A stretch of 64,000 bases of DNA from Buddleja alternifolia (Eukaryota > Streptophyta > Magnoliopsida > Lamiales > Scrophulariaceae): assembly GCA_019426215.1 (NCBI GenBank), contig CM033400.1:23854568-23918567 (forward strand), written 5' to 3'. The notes under the pieces are model-generated. The model was not told where the DNA came from, made no database searches, and saw only the letters and a list, made by a program, of their open reading frames with translations. Of the stretch, positions 1 to 9,972 are shown in pieces. Made by a program: the position numbers and the translations under genes. Every line of letters starts with the position of its first letter. The first letter of the stretch is position 1.

Positions 1-351
1 AAGTGCAAGCCAAGATATTATCAAGGCAGACACAGGCTTCCAGACTTAGACATCGAATTCTTAGAAAGTGTGGGTTTTCATCCATACGCCGGACCGCTTA
101 GAAGGCCTTTAAACTAGAAATCCACCATTGATCAAAGACAAGACATTTACCATGACTTGATCCGAGAGCTTGGAATCCCTCCGAGGGATTGGGTGGAACC
201 ATTTTTAGAGTTAAAGGAGAGTGCTAGATAGAAAAGACATGATTTTGATGAATTCCAGTACACTACCATGTTAGACATTGATCGACTATTGCTGGACTTA
301 GCAAATGAAATGTATCAAGAAGAAGAAATGTTTAAGAGACAAAGAAGATGA
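1..351 (+). pseudogene. Element A: C-terminal end of the post-pol gene (degenerate)
   Basis: The frame starting at base 1 reads through to TGA at 349-351 and matches the C-terminal end of the post-pol gene of element B (4810-5160, opposite strand). Shared stretches include YAGPLRRP, IYHDLIRELGI and the closing DIDRLLLDL region. Two in-frame stops, one at 115-117 and one near 229, show it is dead. The rest of the gene and the element lie left of the window. The function is unknown. The fragment is basic and helical at its end, with the last residues rich in Glu, Lys and Arg, as in B. Homology is read by eye but is unambiguous over the whole stretch. Confidence 0.85.
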
Positions 352-592
352 TGCCTCATTTCTTTTTCTTATCTTTATATGTTATTGTTGTTTTAAATTC
401 ATTACTCAGCAGAATCATCTGTTAACCTTGCTTTGAAATTAAATGAATGGATGACTGAACGTTGAAACACCTTGTTGAGGCTAATCTAACAACAAACTAA
501 CTTATCTAACTTTCTAACTCTAACTTATACTCATTTGGGCTTTTCTTTAAAAACTCTTAAAACATAAAAGAGTTAAAGGTCTTGACATCATC
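352..592 (+). other. Element A: 3' untranslated stretch
   Basis: This is non-coding sequence between the stop of the post-pol gene and the polypurine tract. It corresponds to 4582-4809 of element B on the other strand (shared 'taacttat...catttgggctttt'). Nothing else is recognised in it. Confidence 0.7.
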
Positions 593-606
593 AAAAAGGG
601 GGAAAT
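593..606 (+). promoter_or_regulatory. Element A polypurine tract
   Basis: AAAAAGGGGGAAAT lies directly before the LTR start TGTTAGG. It is the RNase H-resistant primer site for plus-strand DNA synthesis. The same tract is found at B (4568-4581, reverse strand). Confidence 0.9.
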
Positions 607-2031
607 TGTTAGGAATTTCATGTTAGATGTCTTGATGATGACAAGATAAGATTTTATGTTAGACCCCAAAAATAATGTAAGGTTTTGTTTTCATAAATTA
701 ATTTATAAGCATTAAAAAGTTTATAATTTTGATTAGGCTTGTAATTTGTATCTTTATAGATTTTAGACTAAGTATTAAATGCCGAATTGCTAATAGAATT
801 CTAGGTGAGTCTATTGGAGATGAAGTTGAAGATCAGCTTCTGAAGTCAAATGAAGATGAAGATTTGTTCTTAGCGGTTGTCAAATGCTAAAGGATAATTT
901 CAGGATTTATGGATCCAAGCGCGCAAAGCACCTTAGCGATCAGTATCAGATTAATCTGAAATAAATCCTCAAGTCATGAAGGACTTAAATGTAATCATTC
1001 AACGGACATTTATTTCGAAAGGCAAATAAATTCAAAATGCATTAAATGCCTGATAAGTGCATTAAATGTGATAAGCTATTATGACTAATGGACAAGCCAC
1101 CTTTTCACTAGACTGTCAGAACTTTAGAGTTTATAGCTGCTTCAGTCTAATCGGAACCAATAGAATTTCAGGAATGTCAGAGAAAAGGTAGAATCACGCG
1201 CCGCATGAAAGGTACCCCCTCACATGTGTCCAACAGACAGATCCCAAGAATTGCCTATAAATACCTAATTTCCAGCAAACCCTAAAAAAGAGAAAAAAAA
1301 AAAGAAAGACATATATGTACATGCACAAGAAAACTTTGTCAAAATTCTTCAAGCTTTTTACATACATTCCATACAGTCACAAATAACTCAAACATCTTCT
1401 AAAGAAGAAACCTAAACTCTTACGGAGATATTCCAAGTTGTTTGATCTTTTTAAAAAACAAACCCTTGTGATAAAACCCTCAACCTTTCATCTGAGTGAG
1501 AAAGTAGTTGAAACCCATTACTGGCAGTATTTCTGAGTGAGAGAAGCTTGTAGAAGAAGATCTTTATTGATGCTGAAATCTGCATGATCAAGGAGTCCGA
1601 AATCATTTTCACCTATTTTCTACCTTGTAGAAGATTCTCTGTGATTCTTTGATAATCATCTTTGTAAAATTCCCTCCAAGTGAAAAAGGAGAAGAAGGAC
1701 GTAGCTGAGATTACATCACCCAGTGAACCTTACAAATTCTTGTGCATTTACTTTTACTATAGTCTTGTTTTATATTATACTACTTAATCTGAAAAAGACA
1801 AGCTACATTAATATGATAAGCGACTATTTAATTAAAACAAACGCTAAACCTTTAAAAATTACCTAAAATTACTAAGTCTAAATTATCTTTACTATAGCGC
1901 CTGACCCAAGCACTCAGCTTTCTAAGCGTTCTTACCTTTAATAGTGATACAAATTTTTGGAAGTCGAAAAAGACTTCAAGGTCTATTCACCCCCCTTTCT
2001 AGACCCTTTCGTATGCCACTTGAGACCACCA
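607..2031 (+). repeat. Element A 3' LTR (Sirevirus-like)
   Basis: The LTR begins TGTTAGGAATTTCATG after the polypurine tract and ends GAGACCACCA. It is homologous throughout to both LTRs of element B in inverse orientation. A TATA box TATAAATA is at 1256-1263, and an 8-bp stem hairpin lies at 1008-1031 in U3. Near the 3' end is a C run before TTTCTAGACCC. The LTR ends exactly at its terminal CA and is followed by sequence from inside F's LTR. A is therefore an intact 3' end inserted in F, and its 5' half is off the window. Confidence 0.9.
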
Positions 2032-3058
2032 AACACGGCTTGTAGTAATCCGATCACATGGGTTTTTACTCATTGACTATCAATGATTGGATTACTAATT
2101 ATGATAGTATACGTGAGCCTTAGACTTGAGTAATCAAGTTGAAGATGTGCTTGTGACGTCAAGTCTGTCATTAGAGTAGTTAGATTGAATTCACCTGTTG
2201 GTGGGGTCAGACTCGAAGTGCGGCTTGATGGGCAAGTAACAGTCTTTACTGATTAGCAAGAAGAAATTCACTGTCTCGAAAGTAAACAAGAAGTATCCTA
2301 TGTGATCATGGGAAATGAGATTAAAGACTCTGGCCAGAGCTCATGAACTAACTCGTGTTTGACGCGGAGGACAGTTCCATAATCTCATGTTTCTATGATT
2401 CTTAGCATAGCATCAAGTCCTGTGAGTTTGACATTCTACGACTCTCACTCGATCATGATACGTCAGTAAAGGGCTTATACTCATACAATATTCATGATCT
2501 AGAGGTTCGTAATGACATAGTCATTTCGTACTCAGTTGGGCTATGATGTGTGGTCACGGTTCTGGCTAGGTGTCACCCACATCCTTTGGTATTCTCCCAT
2601 TGCCAATCGAGATGAACCTAGAGAGTTGCGCTATAAAAGAATAGACCGAAAGTCATAATTTTGTACTTAGAGGGTATTCTTATAATTTTTCCTTTGGTAG
2701 GACAAATTAATTAATCGGACAAACTAATTTAATTGGTTGGTTAATTAGATTAAATAATGGTAATTTAAATTAACTAATTTGAATAGTTAATTAACTAGGT
2801 TAATTAAATATTTAAATTAGAAAATTAATTTAATCTATATTTATTTAATTGGATTAAATATGATATGATTAAATTAAGTGGACTAAATTGACTGGATTAA
2901 TTTAGCCCATAAAGGGCATCCATTAAGGCCCAGTTGGGCTTGTACTTCATGGGCTTAGGTTGGAGCATTTTATTTACTCCTACAACACAAGTTAGAGAAC
3001 ACAATAATTCACAATATGCAAAATCCTCCACCAAAAAATACAAGACAAAGAAAATAGT
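2032..3058 (+). repeat. Element F 5' LTR, segment 1 (split by A and B)
   Basis: This matches 28940-29965 of the F 3' LTR almost collinearly, from 'aacacggct' to 'gaaaatagt'. About 374 bp of the LTR start is missing because A inserted here; that piece should lie left of A, outside the window. The right edge is B's target site. The sequence is non-coding and becomes AT-rich at 2690-2890. Confidence 0.88.
3054..3058. repeat. Target-site duplication of element B (left)
   Basis: ATAGT directly before B's LTR is repeated at 17058-17062 directly after B. The unoccupied site ATAGT is at 29961-29965 in the F 3' LTR, inside the same flanking sequence. Confidence 0.95.
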
Positions 3059-4567
3059 TGGTGGTCCCAAGTGGCACACGAAAGGGTCTAGAAGGGGGGG
3101 GGGGGGTTGAATAGACCCTGAAGTCTTTTTCGACTTCACAAATTTTCGTATCACTTTAGAAATTTGAACGCTTGGAAAGACTGAGCGCTTGGGTCAGACG
3201 CTTCAGAGTAGTTAACTTAGACTTAGTGATTTCAGCAGTTTACCAAAGTAGGGCAACGCTTAGATCGCTTAATCAGGGTTAGCACAGCGGAAATGATTTT
3301 TAGCGTTCTTTTAGATAGTTTAATCGCTTTGCAATTTTATTTGTCTTTTTCAGAAGAATAAATGTGATGAATATAAGACAATAAAATATAAATGACACAA
3401 TAATTTGTAAGGTTCACTAGGTGATGTAATCCCAGCTACGTCCTTCTTCTCCTTTTTCACTTGGAGGAATTTACTATGATGATTATCAAAGAATCACACA
3501 GAAACTTCTACAAAATAGTAAAGGATGAAAATGATCTTGGGCTCCTTGATCACACAGACTTCAGCACCAATGAAGATCGTCTTCTTCAAGCTTCTCTCAC
3601 TCAGAAATACTGCCTGAAAGGTTTTCAACAATTTTTCTCACTCAGATGAAAGGTTGAGGTTTGTCACTAGGGTTTGTTTGTTTTTAGAGAAGATCAAACA
3701 ACTTGGAATATCTCAGTTGGAATTTGAATTTCTTCTTTGGAAGATGTTTGAGATATTTGTGACTGTCTGGAATGTAGATGAAAAGCTTGAAAGGTTTTGG
3801 TTATGGGGTTTCTTTGCTTTTTCAGAAAGAATGTACGTAAGATTTTTGGCAATAATTTTCTCGTATATTCTTGTTGTTATTTTTTGTGTTTTTCAGAAGC
3901 AAGGTATTTATAGGCAATTTCTTGGGATCTGTCCGTTGGACATATGTAGAAGCGTGCCTTTCACGTGGCGCGTGATCATACCTAAAGTCTGACATTCCTG
4001 AAAATTCGCTGAATCCGATTGGACTGGAGCAGCTAAAACTCTGAATTTTCTGACAGTCTGGTCAAAAGGTGGCTTGTCCACAAGTCACAGTAGCTTATCA
4101 CATTTAATGCTCTTATCAGGAATTTAATGCATTTAAATTTATTTCCCGTTGGAAATAAATGTCCGTTGAATGATTGCATTTAAGTCCTTCATGACTTGAG
4201 GATTTATTTCCGGTGGATCTTTCATCCATCCCTTGAGACAAATTGAGCGCTTGATCCATATATCCTGAAATACGTTCCTTTAGCGTTTGACGGGCTCTAA
4301 GAGACAAATCTTCATCTCTGGTTGACTTCAGACGCTGGTCTTCAACTTCTTCTCTAATAGACTCACCTAGAATTCTACTAGCGATTCAGTTACTAAGATA
4401 TAGTCTAAAATCTACAAAGATAAAAATTACAAGCCTAAATAAAATTACAAACTTTTCAAACGCTTAAACAATGATCTAAAGAAAACATCAACTTACATTT
4501 TATTTGGGGTCTAACAATGAATCCTATCTTGTCATCATCAAAACATCTAACATGAAATTTCCTAACA
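3059..4567 (-). repeat. Element B 3' LTR
   Basis: On the reverse strand it runs from TGTTAGGAAATTTC to GGGACCACCA. It is 1509 bp, against 1510 bp for the partner at 15548. It holds a TATA box (TATTTATA as seen on the + strand, 3905-3912), a perfect 10-bp U3 hairpin (4137-4160) and a run of 13 G's near 3094. Small antisense open frames in it are not conserved genes. Confidence 0.96.
4137..4160. other. U3 hairpin, perfect 10-bp stem with CGTT loop (B 3' LTR)
   Basis: ATTTATTTCC and GGAAATAAAT pair perfectly around CGTT. It is repeated in the 5' LTR near 16627-16650, and found in altered but still pairing form in A, C and D. Confidence 0.85.
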
Positions 4568-4581
4568 ATTTCCCCCTTTTT
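4568..4581 (-). promoter_or_regulatory. Element B polypurine tract
   Basis: On the reverse strand AAAAAGGGGGAAAT immediately precedes the 3' LTR. It is the plus-strand priming site and is identical to that of A. Confidence 0.92.
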
Positions 4582-4809
4582 GATGATGTCAAGACTTTAA
4601 CTTTTGTAACTCTAGTTACTAAAGAGAAAAGCCCAAATGAATATAAGTTAGCGTTCAAAAAGTTAGTAAGGTTAGCTAAAGTTAGATTAGCTTCAACAAG
4701 ATGTTTCAGCGATAAATCATTCATATATTGAAAGAATAAGCATACATGATTTATACTGAAAACAAAAAAGAAAAGTGAGTAAAAAATAAAAAAAAGATAA
4801 AAGATTCAT
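4582..4809 (-). other. Element B 3' untranslated stretch after the extra gene
   Basis: About 230 bp of non-coding sequence separates the stop of the extra gene from the polypurine tract. It is homologous to 352-592 of A. Open frames seen here on both strands are short and mirror one another, with no support as genes. Confidence 0.7.
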
Positions 4810-7505
4810 TCACTTTTTCTGTCGCTTTGCTCTTTCTTCGCCTTGGAGAACTTCTAGCACTAAGTCCATCAGGAGACGATCAATGTCAATCATTGTCGTA
4901 TGTTGAACTTCATCATAATCATGCCTACGAAGTCTGGCGCTTTCATTAAGTTCTAGCAACCTTTCCGTCCACTCTCTTGGAGAAATTCCAAGTTCACGAA
5001 TCAGATCATGATAGATATCTTTTCTTGGATCTTTTGACGGTCTCCAATTGATAGGTCGTCTCAACGGTCCGGCAAAAGGTTGAAATCCCATACCTTCTAA
5101 TAAGTCAACGTCCAATTCCGGAAGGGGATATCTTCCTAGATAATATCTTAGCTTTCTCTTTTTAGTTAACATCTTCTTGATGCTTACTAGTTCTTCCATC
5201 ATTGATCGCCAATTTTTATGATCAGTCTTTGACATCGATTTGGACGCTTGATGTTTTTCTGTATTTCCCCCCTTCTTGGCATCATCAAGAGAGGTCTTTA
5301 GAGCAGCGACCTCGCGGCGCAAAAGTCTAACTTCTTCGACTAGAAGAGCAATTTGCTGGGCGACACTCTGAGCAACAGCATCGGATGAAGCGTGTCTTTC
5401 AGCATCAGCTGAAGCACTCTGAGCGAGGTGTCGATTGAATTCATAGGAGAGCTCAGCGATAAGAGGGGACATGCTGTTCATGATAGCAATGGTGCTTTTA
5501 TTTGAAGCGTTGGCAATGGCTCGACTTCAAGTATCAGACACTATTCGCATATGTCTATCAGCAGTTTCAAAGATCTTGGAACAGGAACCTTCGATGTGGG
5601 TAAGCGAGTTCGTAAGAAGTCCGTAAGAACTTGAAACTGCAGTCTTGCCTTTGCTCTTATCTCGGATGAGAGGTTCTACAGGCGTTTGGGCAATTTCAGC
5701 GTGCACTTCTTCAATTGCATGATCCAAGATAGAATCTGCAATAGCTGGGGGCTCGACTACTGGGGTGCTAGGAGAGTCTGTCAAGGAAGCCTCAGGAGGT
5801 TGAGCGACTTCCGCAGTAGGAGCAGAGTCTTCGTCCATTATTTGGATGTGGGGAAGAGAAGGTTCTCTAATGCTAATGACCCAAAGGGGGCCAAGAGCTT
5901 CCATTACATGTCGGGGACTGATCAGGCTGGATTGCGGTATAAAGAATATAGCGTCTTCTCGCTCTTCGGTACTTAGTACAAGTTGCACATCTTCCGGTAA
6001 AGCAATCCATGAAGTATATCTGTGGAAAAAGTCCAAAATCAACGGCATGAGCGCTTAAGCTGCGTCTTGGTCCACTGGCCTAATCAGCGAGATCATCTTG
6101 GCCACTTGAATGTTTGATTCAGTAAAGAGCACGGGGTGAAGAGTATATCCTCTGAAGTTGTAACACCCGTAAAAGTGATTGAAACTGTTGTCCAGCGCTT
6201 GGGAATTTTCAAACACTGCTCTCATGTCTCTATGGAACTCAGCAAACTCAGCGTGTTCTGTTGAAACATCAAAACGAATCTGACTCTGACCGGGGAGAAT
6301 TGGTTGTTTACTTGACGAAGCGTCTTTGTTTAGATCAGGAAAGATTCTTTGAACAAAGTCTGCACGAGGATGCAAGACGTAGCGTCTGCTCTGGTTGTAT
6401 AAGGCGAGTTGTTGGCAAATATAGCTTTCGATTGGTTGTCTTTATCGTGGCAAAGCGCTAACATTCCCTGCAATGATCTGACGCTGTTGAAGCAAAAAGG
6501 TTGCATATCCTCGGCGTCTGTATTCTATCCCAAACTTGAAAAGAAACGGGTATCTTATAAGTTCTTCGAGGGTATAGAAATGCAGAACAAATTCTTCAAC
6601 CCATCTAGCTGTATTCATCATCCATCGTTTCCCTAGTTTGTCCGCTTTAGCTTGATCTTTTCTAGCGGCAAGAAATTTCTCAAAGCGTTCCGTTTCTGCT
6701 TCATAATCCTCAGCCCATAATCTGGCTAGATATTCTCGAGCCTCATCTTCTATCCACGAGTTAATCGGATTTGGACGCTCATCAACAATAGGTCCTTTTC
6801 CTTTCCATAACTTAAGTGGATTAGGAGATAAAGCGTTGTGAGGAGAGTTGACGATGGAAGGAAGAGCTGAATATCCTATCTTGTTGAGATCTACCTCATC
6901 TGGATCTTTGTTCCAATCACCCATGTGGGGATTTTTGAAAACAATCTTGTTTTGGCACAAAGGATAAAAGGATTCTTCTGAGTGACCGGTGAAATTGAAT
7001 CGCTTCTCGTCAAATTTTGATCGGTTGAACGCTGGTCGAGGAATATACTCAAGGCGTAAATGAAGATGCTCTAAACTGTACAGACCAAGATCGGCAAAAC
7101 GCTCAAAGATCTCAAACTTGTGAGAGTCTGAAAGATCAGGCCGATGGAGAGTTGTTTGAAATTGGATTTCCAACTCGGCAAGCGTTTGAGTGTCACGTTC
7201 TCTGGCGGCATAATAAAATTCAATATCCGAAGAGTATCCGAGCGGGAAGAAATCAATGACACGAGGAGGAGGTCCTGTTGGCGTAGGCACAAAAGCAATA
7301 GCTTCTGTTGTGATAGGGGCCACTTCTATCGACCGCTCAGCGTTTAAAGTTGCTTCACTTGCTGATGAAGTTTCAGCGTCAGGAAGAACTTGAGATGCCT
7401 TTGTAGCGATATCCACAACAGTTGCCATGTCCACGTCTATTTCAACTGGAATCTCCGAGAGGGGAGGGGCATCAGCGATAGGTACATCTTGAGGTGCATC
7501 TTGAG

Positions 7506-7586
7506 CTGATACATGTAAGCAATTGAGAAAAGCAAGCAAAAATTTCAACTAAGTAGAAATTACAAACAAAATACTACATCGCTTAC
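7506..7586 (-). other. Intron 2 of the B post-pol gene (81 nt)
   Basis: The donor is CAGG|GTAAGCGATG and the acceptor is a T-rich tract ending TGTATCAG. The intron is in phase 1 and has in-frame stops, so exons 2 and 3 can only join by splicing. The length and U-richness are normal for plant introns. Confidence 0.75.
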
Positions 7587-7766
7587 CCTGAGGAATATCA
7601 TCGACTTTTTCAGTCGCTTGATTTGTTTCATGGGCAATTTCCTCAGGCTCCTGGACTTCTTCTTCGGGGTCTAGATTGATAAAAAAAGTTATCGGATCAG
7701 CACGAATGGGGATATTTAGTTCTTCAAGCGTGTTGAGAACATATTGAATATCTGCTGCATAAGGTG

Positions 7767-7848
7767 CTGAAAGAGGTTTTTATCCTAGCGTTAGAAACTT
7801 AGAGACTAACGAGGAAAGGATAAGCAAATTTGCTTAGCAAATACTTAC
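7767..7848 (-). other. Intron 1 of the B post-pol gene (82 nt)
   Basis: The donor is CAGG|GTAAGT, a branch-like TTCTAACG lies about 30 nt before the end, and the acceptor is CTCTTTCAG. The intron is in phase 1 and has an in-frame TAA at 7799. Reading through it would cut the product to 443 residues. Confidence 0.78.
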
Positions 7849-9130
7849 CCTGATCATTTGAAAGCCTCTCAGAATGAGTAGCGGCTGGAGGATCTGAGCT
7901 GACTTGGGGAACAGCGTTAGAGAAAGAAGCACTGGCTGACTCTCTAAGAGCTGGATTTGATGGAGCGCTAGAGGAGACTGCGGGAGTAGAAAGAGGAGTG
8001 CGCCTTCGTGCAAGCGGTACTTCTTCTTCTACGGCTTCTCCTTCCTCGGGAACGGGAAAGACAAACGCTGGAGGAGGAGATGGAGATTTAGGAGAGGGAG
8101 AAGGAGAAGCGATCTTTTGTTTCTTTTTGGGATCAGGCTTCTTCTTCTTAAGATCAGGCTTTTGTTTCTTTGCGGGCTTGGATGGCTCAGTGACTTTGAG
8201 AATGATCTTTCTCTTAGGTCGCTTGACCACCACTTCTTCTTCTGATGAAGAGGACGATGATGAAGAAGACGCTTGATCTTCATCATCACTGCGAACAACT
8301 CCTTCGGCTGCAAGTCGCTCACGCTGTTCTTTAGGAACCGCTGCTCCGCCAGGTTTTCGCGGGTGAAGAAGCTCGCTTATCATTTTCTTTCCATAAAATT
8401 TGGTCGCTGGAATCTTTTTGCCAAAAGATTGCGTATATCCGCAAGCGCAAAGAATACGACTTAGCACAATCCCGTAAGGCTTGGGATTGACAGACTTAGC
8501 CATCGCTGCCTTGAAGCGATTAAAAACGTAGAGAGACCAGTTAACTTTTAACTTGGTCAGGATGGCTACCATCATCTTGTATTGAATGTTGGTGATTTTG
8601 TCGAAGGTGCCTTTTCTGCATTCAATAATCTTTGAACAAATATCAGCGAGGATGACGTATTCGCCCTTCATATCATTTTTCTTGAAGTTTGGCTCATACG
8701 CGGCATTAACATCGTCTTTCTTGATCAACGCCCAGACTTTGGTAGCATCTCCGAGATTCACATGTTCTACCTCACTGCCATGATTCGGGAGGTTTAGTAG
8801 TGAAGAAATCAGAGAGGGAGTGAGAACAAAGGTCTCTTTAGCAGAAGGGAAGACGCAGGATATGGAATTGCCGTCTTCAGAAATTTCACCATTATTGAAA
8901 AAGTAAAGAGATTCTTCTTCAAAGTAGTTATAAGTAGTAGTAAGCATGTCTCTCAAACCAGATTCTTGAACGAGTGGGAGAATTGTTCGAAGAGGGAAGT
9001 TCTGGTTATCAAAAAGATAATCCCAGTTAACCAAAAATCCGGCGTTAACCGTCACTGGTTTCTCAGCACGGGAAGATTTTCCGGTAGCAGAAGTTGCTGT
9101 TTTGGAAGATTTTGAAGCTTTGGGTGCCAT

Positions 9131-9863
9131 GGTTGAAAGGTGAGACTTTGAAGAAAAGAAGGAAGTTTTTGCCTTTCAGAGAGAGATAACTTTTACAGTA
9201 GAGAGATTGGAAGTGATAAAGGTTTTCTGTAAAAGTTTTGAGGGGTTTAAATAGAAGATAAAAGTAACTCCTCATATGGTAGATAAATGACACATGTACA
9301 GAAATTAATGAGAAGGAAATCTGAACCGTGTACTCATAACTTCGGATGTCAAAAAGTGCGGTAAAGTAGGATACTATAATATTTTTCGGATCCGTAGTTA
9401 CTTTTTGAAAACGTTTGAAAAAATTTGAAATTTTCAGCGTGAGTTACACGCGCCTGATAGTACATTGACACGTACTCAGATTCATGCATTTTACTGAACG
9501 GCCAAGGTTTAGATAGGAATCATAACCGTCAGTTTTATTTGATAGGCACGTGTGGGTAGTTAACAAATCTAGAATTTTGGACTCATCCACACTCTACTTT
9601 GTGGCGATGAAAACTATGCATGAATTTTTTGTGAAGTAAAGTTCCTTTAGCGTTGAAGTGGGAATTCTTTCAATGCTGAAGATTCTTTTATAAAATAAAT
9701 TTAATTTGATACATATCAATCGCTTGTTGGATTTTTAAGCCATTCATTTATAAGCGATCAGATTGTAATAAGTACAAGTAAACGCTAATAATCGATGCAT
9801 AAGGTTTGATAAAGTCATTTTGATCATAGCCGCTTACTTAATGGAGTGAATACAATTTTAAAG
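9131..9863 (-). promoter_or_regulatory. Element B: region between pol and the extra gene, promoter-like
   Basis: No coding sequence is seen. Reading toward the gene, there is a CACGTG G-box at 9547-9552, further ACGT cores near 9470, the TATA-like box at 9246-9253, then a CT-rich leader to the ATG. The equivalent region of C (52107-52823) shares the 'cacgcgcc...gtacactgacac' segment, a G-box (52463-52468) and a TATA-like box. The arrangement suggests an independent Pol II promoter; this is inferred from motifs only. Confidence 0.5.
9246..9253 (-). promoter_or_regulatory. TATA-like box of the B post-pol gene
   Basis: On the reverse strand TCTATTTAAACCCC lies about 116 nt upstream of the ATG and is followed by a CT-rich leader (CTTCCTTCTTTTCTTC). 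The C homologue has CATTTAAAACAC at nearly the same distance. Confidence 0.5.
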
Positions 9864-9877
9864 TTCCCCCTAAAATT
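9864..9877 (-). promoter_or_regulatory. Internal polypurine tract 1 (B)
   Basis: On the reverse strand AATTTTAGGGGGAA resembles the terminal polypurine tract. It lies about 100 bp after the pol stop and is conserved in C at 52824-52837. Repeated PPT-like tracts are a known Sirevirus trait. Confidence 0.6.
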
Positions 9878-9928
9878 GATAACTCATTTCATTTTTGGAA
9901 ATATAGTTTAGACATAATCACAAAGTGG

Positions 9929-9942
9929 ATTCCCCCTAAATT
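9929..9942 (-). promoter_or_regulatory. Internal polypurine tract 2 (B)
   Basis: AATTTAGGGGGAAT on the reverse strand lies 65 bp from tract 1. It is conserved in C at 52898-52911 with one change. Confidence 0.6.
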
Positions 9943-9972
9943 ATATGCCTATTAAATATGATGCTTTATGAT

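Larger units (their letters stand above)
4810..9130 (-). pseudogene. Element B: three-exon post-pol gene of unknown function (nonsense-bearing)
   Basis: The gene reads from ATG at 9130 (context AACCATGGC) as exon 1 (9130-7849), exon 2 (7766-7587) and exon 3 (7505-4810). GT-AG introns in phase 1 keep the frame across both joins. The product would be about 1,385 residues. Exon 1 has a helical domain at about residues 25-280 that resembles the plant 'putative plant transposon protein' family, then a Ser9-Glu stretch, then KKKKPDPKKKQK-type basic clusters like nuclear signals. Exon 3 has an acidic low-complexity start, a Trp/Tyr-rich globular part and a coiled coil near 5280-5460. No signal peptide or membrane segment is seen. 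In-frame stops lie at 6442 and 6055 (both TAA) and at 5527 (TGA). It fills the Sirevirus env-like slot, but the chemistry is not envelope-like. The function is unknown. Confidence 0.75.

Noticed and set aside
2897..3154. Open frame at the F/B junction
   Set aside because: It spans an insertion boundary (3059), so it is chimeric and accidental.
3461..3649. 62-residue frames in B's LTRs (also 15951-16139)
   Set aside because: Present in both copies only because the LTRs are duplicates. Antisense to the element and not kept in A, C or D.
7799..9130. Taking the 443-residue open frame as the complete protein
   Set aside because: Its last 16 codons read into intron 1 after a strong CAGG|GTAAGT donor, and the following exons are in matching phase.
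4810..9130. Calling the post-pol gene an envelope gene
   Set aside because: No signal peptide, furin-like site or membrane anchor could be seen. Position alone is weak evidence.
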